13,878 nt of DNA, taken from Candidatus Saccharibacteria bacterium UBA3225. Lineage in GTDB: Bacteria; Patescibacteriota; Saccharimonadia; Saccharimonadales; Saccharimonadaceae. Each line of letters begins with the position of its first letter. The stretch's first letter is position 1. Positions 1-5,879 of this stretch are shown here, in pieces. Where the stretch lies: positions 1 to 13,878 of the forward strand of contig DEVX01000015.1 in the NCBI GenBank assembly GCA_002363515.1, written 5' to 3'. Below the pieces are notes generated by a model that was not told the DNA's origin, did no database searches, and saw only the letters and a list, made by a program, of their open reading frames with translations. Made by a program: the position numbers and the translations under genes.

Positions 1-448
1 CTGTCTCATACTCAACGTGAGCGGTTGAAATTGTTATACCACGTGCCTTCTCTTCGGGAGCCTTGTCGATCTTATCAAAATCAACAACCTCGCCAAGTCC
101 AAGTCTTGTAGCAAGAACCTTGGTGATAGCAGCAGTTAAAGTGGTCTTACCATGATCAACGTGGCCCATTACTGCCACTACTGGCGGACGCAATTTTGCA
201 TCCTTCGACAACTCGCGCTTTATGCCAGGAATCTTTGCCGAATTTTCCTTTTTCTCAAAGCGTACATTCGTAAAACCAAGCTCCTCGGTCATAATCTGAG
301 CGGTTTCTGCATCTAGACGCTGGTTAATCGTGGCCATAATACCATTCTTGAACAACTCACCAATCAGATGCGTGACAGATACGCCCAATGCGCTTGCTAG
401 CTCGTCTACCGTAATCGAGCCAGAAATTTGTATTACTTTTTCTTCCAT
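1..448 (-). CDS. IF-2 N-terminal domain joined to EF-Tu GTPase domain (partial, chimeric)
   Basis: This reading frame runs off the window edge, so only about 149 N-terminal residues are visible. Residues 1 to about 55 ([20 protein letters not shown], then [16 protein letters not shown]) match the IF2_N domain of initiation factor IF-2, and [18 protein letters not shown] is the IF-2 lead-in to its P-loop. After [10 protein letters not shown] the sequence becomes EF-Tu: TAAITKVLA, then [20 protein letters not shown], which is the EF-Tu switch I region and not IF-2's switch I. The start is ATG at 448 with AGGAG (456-460) 7 bases upstream. The promoter and first 90-odd codons therefore look like genuine infB. 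The switch falls inside a motif shared by both genes (about 138-170), and no full IF-2 or EF-Tu is visible. An assembly join at a contig end is the simplest explanation; a real fused gene is the alternative. Confidence 0.8.
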   Translation of the reverse strand, partial: MEEKVIQISGSITVDELASALGVSVTHLIGELFKNGIMATINQRLDAETAQIMTEELGFTNVRFEKKENSAKIPGIKRELSKDAKLRPPVVAVMGHVDHGKTTLTAAITKVLATRLGLGEVVDFDKIDKAPEEKARGITISTAHVEYET

Positions 449-506
449 TTTCTAGCTCCTTTCGTTTAAAGTAATAATAAAAAATCCACCCCTTACCGTT
501 CGCCTT

Positions 507-535
507 ATTCTACCATAAAGATAATATTTATACAA
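507..535 (-). promoter_or_regulatory. Promoter of the IF-2-like gene
   Basis: On the minus strand, TTGTAT (535-530), a 17-base spacer and TAGAAT (512-507) preceded by TGG form an extended -10 promoter. The predicted start is near 500, leaving a leader of about 52 bases that contains a U-rich stretch (ATTTTTTATTATTAC) before the AGGAG ribosome binding site. Confidence 0.6.
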
Positions 536-635
536 ATAGTCACCGCCACAAACAAAACTCAACTAATCTTAGCTGATTCCCACCCCCCCCACAACAACGC
601 ATGAGCCCCCCACAGTCACGAAGAGTTCGTAGGTA

Positions 636-664
636 TTGACATTTTGGACAATCCTTGATATAAT
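636..664 (+). promoter_or_regulatory. Consensus promoter of the lipoprotein gene
   Basis: TTGACA (636-641), 17 bases, TATAAT (659-664), with an added extended -10 TG (656-657). All twelve core bases match the vegetative sigma consensus. The predicted transcription start is about 671. Nothing else was recognised between 541 and 635, apart from C-rich tracts. Confidence 0.9.
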
Positions 665-669
665 ATATA

Positions 670-710
670 CTATCTCTCGCTGAGATAGCGAGTTCAAAGG
701 AGGTACCTTT
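670..710 (+). promoter_or_regulatory. Leader with overlapping hairpins and self-complementary SD
   Basis: Two mutually exclusive hairpins overlap at the predicted 5' end: CTATCTC (670-676) with GAGATAG (682-688), and CTCGCT (676-681) with AGCGAG (687-692). Downstream, the ribosome binding site AAAGGAGGT (696-704) lies in AAAGGAGGTACCTTT (696-710), whose ends can pair as AAAGG/CCTTT and could partly hide it. Only the pairing is seen; a regulatory role is inference. Confidence 0.45.
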
Positions 711-1118
711 ATGAGAAAAACAAGAGTCGCCCGCATTCTCTGCATCGTCTGCTGTATTATCTTTGTAGCCATGACGGCGGCAGCCTGCTCCGTCGGGCAG
801 AGGGGTGAAGTAGACCACAATACTGACCCTAGCCCATCGTCGTCCGCCAAAGACAATTATGCCTATGCGCAGGTACCAGGCGAAAAGCATCTAATCTACC
901 TGCAAAGCACAGGCGCAGTGCACGAAATATGGCACAACACCACCTATGGCGGCAACGATGTAAGTGTCATGGTCCCATTCGCACCCGCTTACGGGTACGG
1001 CGGAACCTACGTCTACTTTCTACCAGACGAAAACAAGCTGGTAAACGAAAACGGTGTCGAGGTTCCTGGTATAAGTCGAAAAGTTGGCGACCGACCGCGA
1101 ACCATCACTAGCAATTGA
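711..1118 (+). CDS. Predicted secreted lipoprotein, unknown function
   Basis: A 135-residue protein with a lipoprotein-type signal: basic n-region MRKTRVAR, hydrophobic core ILCIVCCIIFVAM, then TAAAC with Cys26 as the likely lipidated residue. AAAC is an acceptable but not ideal lipobox. The mature part is polar, starts with a Ser/Pro-rich linker (DPSPSSSAK) and has a Tyr/Gly-rich middle (APAYGYGGTYVYF). No enzymatic motif was recognised. The ATG at 711 has a near-perfect AAAGGAGGT six bases upstream. The gene stands alone between a consensus promoter (636-664) and a strong terminator (1146-1172), so it is probably expressed well as a single-gene transcript. It is expected to be tethered to the outer face of the membrane. 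Function unknown. Confidence 0.8.
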   Translation: MRKTRVARILCIVCCIIFVAMTAAACSVGQRGEVDHNTDPSPSSSAKDNYAYAQVPGEKHLIYLQSTGAVHEIWHNTTYGGNDVSVMVPFAPAYGYGGTYVYFLPDENKLVNENGVEVPGISRKVGDRPRTITSN

Positions 1119-1145
1119 TTCTTTACTTTCCAACAACAAGACAGA

Positions 1146-1172
1146 GCCACCAGCCAAGCTGGTGGCCTTTTT
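1146..1172 (+). terminator. Intrinsic terminator of the lipoprotein gene
   Basis: A 9-bp perfect stem, GCCACCAGC (1146-1154) with GCTGGTGGC (1158-1166), a CAA loop and then CTTTTT. It abuts the stop codon of the convergent hydrolase gene (TAA at 1173-1171). It has no U-tract on the minus strand, so it mainly serves the plus strand. Confidence 0.9.
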
Positions 1173-1785
1173 ATGCTATTTCACTAGAGTCGACCACTCT
1201 ACCATACTGCATCGGCAAAGTATAATCCAGCAATAAGCTTTGCAATTCTTGCCGCACCGGCAAATCCGTCGTCTCAACCAAATCGCGCGGAATTATGAAG
1301 TTGTATCCTTTGCTAAAACCGCTAATAATACTAGATAGCACGCAGCCGTCCGTAAACACACCGCAAACAACCAAGTCTGTAATCCCTCTTCGCTCTAAAT
1401 AATCAACCAGCTCGGGGCTAGCAAAGCAATCATAGGTGTTCTTCTTTACTACAAAATCCGTCTCCATCGGCTCGATATGGTAAAATTCCTCCTCGAAGCC
1501 TTCCTCGCCAAAATAGGTCGTCTCTGGACTCTCGTCGTACAGCCGAACAATATTTTTTGGCAAATATTCACGCGTCCAAGGCTGCAACCCCATCATAATT
1601 ACATTCTTGTTTATCCGATTACGATACACATCTACAAACTTCAGCAGCCTCTCGTCTACCATCTTGCGAATCTTGTTATAGGTAATCCCGATCGATGGAT
1701 CCTCACATTCTTCGTGGCAACAAGAATTAACTATATCAATCACCAACAAAGCGGTCTTATCTGGAAATTTCAAAATCTCACTCAT
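1171..1785 (-). CDS. Isochorismatase-like cysteine hydrolase
   Basis: A 204-residue protein of the isochorismatase/nicotinamidase superfamily, the usual length. The family's catalytic triad is visible: Asp17 in ALLVIDIVN, Lys115 in FVVKKNTYDCF and the nucleophile Cys148 in VCGVFTDGCV, followed by a Rossmann-like end (KGYNFIIPRDLVETTD). Such enzymes hydrolyse nicotinamide, isochorismate, N-carbamoyl compounds and related substrates. The substrate cannot be told from sequence, and nicotinamidase is only one option. The gene lies 12 bases downstream of the 1798-2127 membrane protein and is probably cotranscribed from the 2134-2142 promoter. Its own ribosome binding site is weak (AAAGAT). The superfamily is firm; the substrate is open. 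Confidence 0.88.
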   Translation of the reverse strand: MSEILKFPDKTALLVIDIVNSCCHEECEDPSIGITYNKIRKMVDERLLKFVDVYRNRINKNVIMMGLQPWTREYLPKNIVRLYDESPETTYFGEEGFEEEFYHIEPMETDFVVKKNTYDCFASPELVDYLERRGITDLVVCGVFTDGCVLSSIISGFSKGYNFIIPRDLVETTDLPVRQELQSLLLDYTLPMQYGRVVDSSEIA

Positions 1786-1797
1786 TATATCTTTATT

Positions 1798-2127
1798 CTA
1801 GAGGCTATATAGCCAACTCGTCAAAACATTCGCCCCGATTGCAGACAATATCACACCAATCACTACAATCACAATCAGTATCACCAATGCGGCAATACTA
1901 ATCGGCTTTTTCTCGTAACGCCCCCGCTGACGTCTACGTTGTACTTTTACTAACGATAATCCCGCTAAGCTCGCCAAGACCGATGGCGCCACAAATAAAG
2001 CAATTGTTAAGCCTTTCCCCGCTACGTCAATAATGCCCTCGCAGCTCAACTTTGCTACTATAATGACCGCCTCTATTAAGAATGAGAAGAAAATATATTC
2101 AATTACTTTTTTGATATATTCCCACAT
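1798..2127 (-). CDS. Small membrane protein, unknown function
   Basis: A 109-residue hydrophobic protein with about three membrane segments: residues 10-25 (IEYIFFSFLIEAVIIV), about 40-58 (LTIALFVAPSVLASLAGLSL) and about 78-100 (ISIAALVILIVIVVIGVILS). A basic loop (KVQRRRQRGRYEKK) separates the last two and should face the cytoplasm. No family was recognised. The ATG at 2127 has no usable ribosome binding site, but TGATATATT ends exactly six bases upstream, so the mRNA is predicted to start at the A of ATG. It is the first gene of a likely two-gene unit with the hydrolase. Confidence 0.7.
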   Translation of the reverse strand: MWEYIKKVIEYIFFSFLIEAVIIVAKLSCEGIIDVAGKGLTIALFVAPSVLASLAGLSLVKVQRRRQRGRYEKKPISIAALVILIVIVVIGVILSAIGANVLTSWLYSL

Positions 2128-2133
2128 ACTCTC

Positions 2134-2142
2134 AATATATCA
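2134..2142 (-). promoter_or_regulatory. Extended -10 promoter, leaderless start
   Basis: TGA TATATT on the minus strand (2142-2134), followed by six bases (GAGAGT) and then ATG at 2127. No -35 box lies 16-18 bases upstream. Transcription is predicted to begin at the start codon itself. Confidence 0.55.
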
Positions 2143-2152
2143 CAAAGCCTGG

Positions 2153-2275
2153 CTAATGGTCGGCGTTGCAAACAATAGCACCACCTTCTAGCCTCATAAA
2201 GACAGCAACATCACGATCGCCAGTGCCAGACTTGACAGTACCTCCGTCGCCACAACTTGCATTGTAATGCCACAC
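2153..2275 (-). pseudogene. Possible remnant of a type IV pilin-like gene (3' end)
   Basis: A 40-codon open frame (GTG at 2275 to TAG at 2153) sits between a terminator and the next promoter. It reads NASCGDGGTVKSG, then GDRDVAVFMRLEGG and AIVCNADH. The pattern of a Cys, a VAVxxRLExG strand and a second Cys close to the C-terminus resembles the disulfide-bounded end of pilin-like proteins. There is no ribosome binding site and an in-frame TAA lies immediately upstream. No N-terminal pilin helix or prepilin cleavage site is present. It is most simply a decayed gene end; a chance open frame or a short peptide gene cannot be excluded. Confidence 0.35.
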
Positions 2276-2293
2276 TTAATAGTAGTGCCCGCC

Positions 2294-2322
2294 AAAAAAT
2301 GGCCTAGCTTCTCAGCTAGGCC
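2294..2322 (-). terminator. Intrinsic terminator of the 2363-2713 gene
   Basis: A 9-bp stem, GGCCTAGCT (2301-2309) with AGCTAGGCC (2314-2322), 4-base loop. On the minus strand it is followed by A and six T (2299-2294). Confidence 0.88.
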
Positions 2323-2362
2323 TCATATGCGCGGAGTCTTTTCTATCACGTTATATATTTCT

Positions 2363-2713
2363 TTAGAGATTTGGTAGGGCCCATATCCACCACGGAATAT
2401 TCAATAACAATGTCACTACATAACCAATAGCTCGGACTATGCAACGTTTTTTCAACTTACTTTTCTCGTCTTGCGACAATCCCTTCGCTTCTTTTACTGC
2501 CTCTCTTATGAACTGAATGAATAAGATAGTTATCACTAAGGTTATAACCGGCCAAAGAACTATCGAAAAAATCAACACCATAGGAGCTATCATTATTAAC
2601 AAAAGGATCAAGAAAAGGACGTCATCGTCGCCGCCACCACCACCGCCACTACTGCTACCATTCCTCTTCTTCGCCGCAGCGACACCAGCCGCAACCCATA
2701 TCAAATTGCTCAT
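2363..2713 (-). CDS. Membrane protein with glycine/aspartate linker, unknown function
   Basis: A 116-residue protein from ATG 2713. A GTG nine bases upstream is possible but overlaps the ribosome binding site AAGGGGGTGA, which is correctly spaced for the ATG. Order: a short hydrophobic N-terminus (SNLIWVAAGVAAAKK), a low-complexity linker SSSGGGGGGDDD, a long hydrophobic stretch at about 32-70 that could hold two membrane segments, a charged cytoplasmic stretch (REAVKEAKGLSQDEKSKLKK) and a last segment with an aromatic end (NIPWWIWALP). No domain was recognised. It is a single-gene unit with its own promoter (2793-2801) and terminator (2294-2322). The Gly6Asp3 run is coded by repeated triplets and could vary in length between strains. 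Confidence 0.75.
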   Translation of the reverse strand: MSNLIWVAAGVAAAKKRNGSSSGGGGGGDDDVLFLILLLIMIAPMVLIFSIVLWPVITLVITILFIQFIREAVKEAKGLSQDEKSKLKKRCIVRAIGYVVTLLLNIPWWIWALPNL

Positions 2714-2792
2714 ACTTTTCACCCCCTTCCCTATGAATATGAGCGCCCTCTTAAACTCCGCTAACGTACTACCCTGTACGGTTAGTCCAACT

Positions 2793-2801
2793 ATTATAGC
2801 A
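2793..2801 (-). promoter_or_regulatory. Extended -10 promoter with 5'-terminal hairpin
   Basis: TGC TATAAT on the minus strand (2801-2793), no good -35 box. The predicted start is about 2786. Immediately inside the transcript, CTAAC-GTAC (2761-2769) can pair with GTAC-g-GTTAG (2776-2785, one bulged G), a 9-bp hairpin at the very 5' end of a leader of about 72 bases. Confidence 0.6.
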
Positions 2802-2808
2802 TCAAAAC

Positions 2809-2836
2809 AAAAAAATCAGGCCCATAGACCTGATTT
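2809..2836 (-). terminator. Intrinsic terminator of rpsA
   Basis: AAATCAGG (2813-2820) pairs with CCTGATTT (2829-2836), 8-base loop. On the minus strand the stem is followed by a T run (2815-2809 side). It lies next to the promoter of the downstream membrane protein gene. Confidence 0.85.
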
Positions 2837-2855
2837 ATTCTCTTAGAGCAACAGC

Positions 2856-3932
2856 TTATTTCTTCGCTTTTTTATCAGCAAAGCTCAAAGAAATCTTGCG
2901 ACCTTCCTTGTCGATATCGAGTACCTTGAACTCTTTGCGCTCATTGAGCGTAAAAATCTTCTCTGGGTCAACATCGCTACCTTCGCCAAGCTCCGATACG
3001 TGCACCAAAGCTTCAACAGCTGGCGAGATTTGTACAAAAGCGCCAAATGGTGTGATACGAGTAATCGTGCCTTCAACCTTGTCGCCCTTGTTAAAGTTTG
3101 CAATCTCAGAAAGCCATGGATCTTCTTGAAGCTGCTTCATTGATAGGCTCAAACGATCTTTGTCGATAGCAATAATCTTTGCCTCAACTGTATCGCCGAC
3201 CTTTACGTAATCAGCTGGGCTATTTACACGCTCCCAAGAAATCTCAGAAATGTGTACCAAGCCTTCGATGCCATCTACGTTTACAAAGATACCAAAATCT
3301 ACTACGCCAGTGACAACACCCTTTACGATATCGCCAACGGCAAGCTTTGCAAAGCGCTCAGCGAGACCATCTTTGATTGCTTCCTTCTCAGAAAGAATCA
3401 ACTTATTGGTCTTGCGATCAGCATCAAGGATGCGAACGCGAATATCTTTACCAACTAGCGCGTTAAGACGCTGAAGGATTTCATCCTTGTCAGAACCACC
3501 AACGCGTGGGTAATGCTCTGCCGAAAGTTGCGAAACTGGCAAGAAGCCACGAATGCCCTCGTACTCGACCAAGAGGCCGCCACGGTTGGCATCGTATGGT
3601 TGAACTTCGATGATTTCGCCAGCATCAAGCTTAGCGGCAATCTCATCCCAGCCCTTTTCTTTTACGGCTTTGCGGAGAGATAGCAATACCATGCCGTCTT
3701 CCATTTCGGTATCGATAACGCTAGCCGAAACAGCATCACCTTCCTTTAATTGGCGCCCAAAGGCAACCTCGCGACGTGGCACAAGACCAACACCGCGCGC
3801 GCCGAGATCAATCAAAATCTCGTGCTTCTTGACGGACATAACCGTACCTTCGATCGTGTCACCAAGAACAATTGGTTGGATATCTTCTCCCGCAAGGAGT
3901 TCATCCATTGTAATTTTAGCTTTTGTAGCCAT
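2856..3932 (-). CDS. rpsA: 30S ribosomal protein S1 (four S1 repeats)
   Basis: A 358-residue protein made of four S1 RNA-binding (OB-fold) repeats at about 22-90, 104-183, 199-267 and 281-352, ending in a basic tail DKKAKK. Repeats 3 and 4 are the most canonical (GVVDFGIFVNVDGIEGLVHI, and ITPFGAFVQI with ALVHVSEL). S1 recruits mRNA to the small subunit. Four repeats are typical of Gram-positive and CPR forms, against six in E. coli. ATG 3932 has AAAGGAAA about 12 bases upstream. The gene has its own promoter (4017-4045), a structured leader and a terminator. S1 is known to control its own translation in E. coli, which makes the leader hairpin of interest. Identity is firm; a non-ribosomal S1 paralogue is the only alternative. 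Confidence 0.93.
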   Translation of the reverse strand: MATKAKITMDELLAGEDIQPIVLGDTIEGTVMSVKKHEILIDLGARGVGLVPRREVAFGRQLKEGDAVSASVIDTEMEDGMVLLSLRKAVKEKGWDEIAAKLDAGEIIEVQPYDANRGGLLVEYEGIRGFLPVSQLSAEHYPRVGGSDKDEILQRLNALVGKDIRVRILDADRKTNKLILSEKEAIKDGLAERFAKLAVGDIVKGVVTGVVDFGIFVNVDGIEGLVHISEISWERVNSPADYVKVGDTVEAKIIAIDKDRLSLSMKQLQEDPWLSEIANFNKGDKVEGTITRITPFGAFVQISPAVEALVHVSELGEGSDVDPEKIFTLNERKEFKVLDIDKEGRKISLSFADKKAKK

Positions 3933-3953
3933 TTATTGTGTTTTCCTTTCGCT

Positions 3954-4011
3954 GGAACTACTCATCGTCCTTCGTGTGGTCCACAAAAAACAATGAGTAG
4001 CTCCATGCTAC
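3954..4011 (-). promoter_or_regulatory. rpsA leader hairpin, candidate autoregulatory element
   Basis: In the minus-strand transcript, GGAGCTACTCAT (4004-3993) pairs with ATGAGTAGTTCC (3965-3954), 12 bp with one G-U, closing a 27-base loop that itself contains TGTG/CACA. The right arm ends about 10 bases before the AAAGGAAA ribosome binding site. A competing hairpin, GTAGC (4011-4007) with GCTAC (4001-3997), uses the same left arm. Function as an S1-responsive switch is inference. Confidence 0.55.
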
Positions 4012-4016
4012 CCATT

Positions 4017-4045
4017 ATTTTAACCTATTTTACAGATTAGGTAAA
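4017..4045 (-). promoter_or_regulatory. rpsA promoter
   Basis: TTTACC (4045-4040), 17-base spacer, TAAAAT (4022-4017). The predicted start is about 4010, so the leader begins inside the hairpin region. The promoter starts a few bases after the stop codon of the LPHTG protein gene; no terminator is visible between the two genes, so some readthrough is likely. Confidence 0.65.
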
Positions 4046-4052
4046 GCACAAG

Positions 4053-4547
4053 CTAAACAGATTGCTTCTTTACGAACGAAACGTTTAGCGCAACTAAATA
4101 TGCAATCACCGCAAAAGCGACAACTGATGCTAGTGAATCGACTGGGCCAGTATGCGGCAAATTGTTAGATTGTTGCGCCGCTTCTCGCTCGGCTTTCTCT
4201 TGAGCGGCCTTTTCTGCTGCTTCTTTCTCGGCCTTCTCGCGAGCGGCTTTTTCTTCCGCCGCCTTCTTTTCGGCTTCTGCCTTTGCCTTCTTTTCTTCTT
4301 CAGCTTTTTGTTGAGCCTCTTTCTCGGCATCAGATTGGTCATCAGAGTCAATCTTGTCACCAATACTACCGTTATTTGCATTATTAGAGTCATTATTGCC
4401 CGTGGAGGCAATCGACTCGTTTGTAGTATTTGGCTTCGGCGAAGATGACATCGAGATTGCCACAATTAAGCCAGCAATCAAAATCACACCAATCAGCCCT
4501 ATTACTGCGCCCCACCCCCAACGCCTATATTTTGCATTTACATCCAT
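4053..4547 (-). CDS. LPxTG-type (LPHTG) surface protein with Ala/Glu/Lys coiled coil
   Basis: A 164-residue protein from ATG 4547, which has GGAG eight bases upstream; a GTG just before it is less well placed. Order: a positive N-terminus and membrane segment at about 12-33, a Ser/Asn/Asp-rich spacer, a charged Ala/Glu/Lys repeat at about 74-124 that should form a long helix or coiled coil, then LPHTG (130-134), a hydrophobic segment (138-158) and a basic tail (VKKQSV). The last three parts are the classic sortase sorting signal, so the protein is expected to be anchored to the cell wall or sorted by a sortase. No sortase gene is in this window. The first hydrophobic segment lacks a clear cleavage site, so it may stay as a second membrane anchor. 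Confidence 0.85.
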   Translation of the reverse strand: MDVNAKYRRWGWGAVIGLIGVILIAGLIVAISMSSSPKPNTTNESIASTGNNDSNNANNGSIGDKIDSDDQSDAEKEAQQKAEEEKKAKAEAEKKAAEEKAAREKAEKEAAEKAAQEKAEREAAQQSNNLPHTGPVDSLASVVAFAVIAYLVALNVSFVKKQSV

Positions 4548-4575
4548 CACTCAAACTCCATCTAAGATTAGCCTA

Positions 4576-4604
4576 ACTATACCACTATTCCACAGGTGTC
4601 ACAA
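4576..4604 (-). promoter_or_regulatory. Promoter of the LPHTG protein gene
   Basis: TTGTGA (4604-4599), 17-base spacer, TATAGT (4581-4576). It points away from the kinase promoter at 4633, so 4548-4647 is a divergent control region of 100 bases. Confidence 0.55.
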
Positions 4605-4632
4605 GCATAACCAGCATAATTTTGCAAGATGA

Positions 4633-4641
4633 TGTTATACT
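4633..4641 (+). promoter_or_regulatory. Extended -10 promoter, leaderless start of ROK gene
   Basis: TGT TATACT, then six bases (ATTTTC) and ATG at 4648. There is no -35 match 17 bases upstream and no ribosome binding site, so the transcript is predicted to begin at the start codon. Confidence 0.55.
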
Positions 4642-4647
4642 ATTTTC

Positions 4648-5451
4648 ATGTATCTTTGTATAGATATCGGAGGAACAAAAACTATCGTAGCTCTTGTCGA
4701 CAGCAAGGGTAAACTTCTCCACTCTGTCAAATTCCTAACTAATAACAACCAAACAAAGTTTTACGAAGCACTTACGCAACAAATCCGCGTCAATTTTGTC
4801 ATGTCTAGCATCAAGGCTATTTCCGTCGCTATGCCCGGCCTCGTCAAGCACAACCGTGCCGTTTGGCTTGGCAATCTCCCCTGGCATGATATGGATATTG
4901 CCAAAATGCTCAAAGCCGACTTTGGCTTGCCCGTCTACGTAGAAAACGACGCCAATCTCGCCGCTCTCGCCGAAGCGCGTAGCGCCAAAGGCCGTTCCCT
5001 ATATTTCACCTTCTCTACCGGCATTGGTGGTGGCGTAGTCGAAAATGGCACCCTATCCAAACGGTATTCAGACTTTGAGCCCGGACACGTCGAATTTATT
5101 TACGACGGCGAAAAATCCGAATGGGAAGATCTTGCCGCCGCTAGCGCAATCAATGCCAAATACAACAAGCTCGTCAACGACATCACCAACCCTGCCGACT
5201 GGAGTGAAATCGTCAACCGTATGCTCCTAGGTATCGTGCCGCTTACCACTTCTATCAAACCAGACCGCATCATCTTTGGTGGCCCACTCGGTTTAATGCT
5301 TAATCATTATCGCGCCGAGCTTCGCACAAAACTCGCCGCCCAACTTCCTCCTAAAATCACCACGCCACGGCTGTTTGTTGCCAAATACGGCAGTTTTTCT
5401 GTAATTTACGGATGCTATCATTATGCCAAGCTTAAAGAAGCTCGTCGCTAA
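4648..5451 (+). CDS. ROK-family sugar kinase (glucokinase-like)
   Basis: A 267-residue ROK protein. ATP-binding phosphate-1 motif DIGGTK (6-11), sugar-contact GNLPWHDMD (75-83), catalytic Asp101 in VENDANLAALAE, phosphate-2 motif FSTGIGGG (122-129) and EPGH (144-147) are all present. This supports phosphorylation of a hexose or N-acetylhexosamine. Right after EPGH, where typical ROK kinases have the CxCGxxGCxE zinc site, this protein has YDGEKSEWEDLAAASAI with no cysteine, so the structural zinc site is lost. The protein is also somewhat shorter than the usual 300 residues. Glucokinase, ManNAc/GlcNAc kinase or a regulatory ROK protein are possible; no DNA-binding domain is present. The last 29 bases overlap the next gene. 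Confidence 0.85.
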   Translation: MYLCIDIGGTKTIVALVDSKGKLLHSVKFLTNNNQTKFYEALTQQIRVNFVMSSIKAISVAMPGLVKHNRAVWLGNLPWHDMDIAKMLKADFGLPVYVENDANLAALAEARSAKGRSLYFTFSTGIGGGVVENGTLSKRYSDFEPGHVEFIYDGEKSEWEDLAAASAINAKYNKLVNDITNPADWSEIVNRMLLGIVPLTTSIKPDRIIFGGPLGLMLNHYRAELRTKLAAQLPPKITTPRLFVAKYGSFSVIYGCYHYAKLKEARR

Positions 5452-5845
5452 AATATCCGCCGATTACCCAGAAATCCAAATCATTCCAGGCGAGCGCTTC
5501 CGTTTTTCGCCCCCAAATCACCTCTATTATCAGACCACCGGCCATCCGCTCGAGCTCCTGCACGAACTCGGCCACTACCTTATCAATAAATCCAACTACA
5601 CTTCCGATATTGAACTCGTCGAAATCGAGTCCCAAGCCTGGGCAAAGGTTCGCGAAATTTGCGAACGCTACGGAATAGAGTACGACGAAGATTTCGCCGA
5701 AGATCACCTCGACAGTTACCGCGATTGGCTTCATCTAACTTCTCTTTGCAAAAACTGCAATCTTTCCGGCTACCAAGACTCTTCTCTGCTTTATCATTGC
5801 CCCCTTTGCGGAGCCACTTGGCATTCTCGTATTACGCCAGAATAA
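5423..5845 (+). CDS. HExxH metallopeptidase-like protein with C-terminal zinc ribbon
   Basis: A 140-residue protein. HELGH (47-51) in ELLHELGHYL is a classic zinc metallopeptidase site, and Glu69 in EIESQAWA fits the third ligand position seen as ExxA in the ImmA/IrrE type. The C-terminal part has two CxxC knuckles, CKNC (109-112) and CPLC (126-129), a rubredoxin-like zinc ribbon. ImmA/IrrE peptidases usually cleave a partner repressor; no helix-turn-helix partner is encoded beside this gene, so that role is only a possibility. The gene starts inside the end of the ROK gene with no clear ribosome binding site, so its translation probably depends on the kinase. No signal peptide; expected to be cytoplasmic. 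Confidence 0.72.
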   Translation: MPSLKKLVAKISADYPEIQIIPGERFRFSPPNHLYYQTTGHPLELLHELGHYLINKSNYTSDIELVEIESQAWAKVREICERYGIEYDEDFAEDHLDSYRDWLHLTSLCKNCNLSGYQDSSLLYHCPLCGATWHSRITPE

Positions 5846-5851
5846 ACCAAT

Positions 5852-5879
5852 AAAAAACCGCCTCCTTTACGGAAACGGC
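5852..5879 (-). terminator. Intrinsic terminator of the cysteine-cluster gene
   Basis: On the minus strand, GCCGTTTCC (5879-5871) pairs with GGAGGCGGT (5865-5857), including three G-U pairs, then T5. The TAA stop of the gene (5869-5867) lies in the loop region. Confidence 0.65.

Noticed and set aside
580..620. C-rich tracts as a phase-variable or G-quadruplex element
   Set aside because: Tracts lie outside the promoter spacer and coding sequence and do not form four regular G runs on the minus strand.
1146..1172. Bidirectional terminator between the lipoprotein and hydrolase genes
   Set aside because: The minus-strand side has no T-run after the stem, so only plus-strand termination is supported.
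3993..4006. Leader peptide (14 codons, ATG 4006) before rpsA
   Set aside because: No ribosome binding site and too close to the predicted start for the leaderless spacing seen elsewhere; the frame is explained by the hairpin arms.
4152..4448. Plus-strand frame rich in Leu/Phe/Cys opposite the LPHTG gene
   Set aside because: It is the reverse complement of the Ala/Glu/Lys repeat, which produces long open hydrophobic frames; no start signal.
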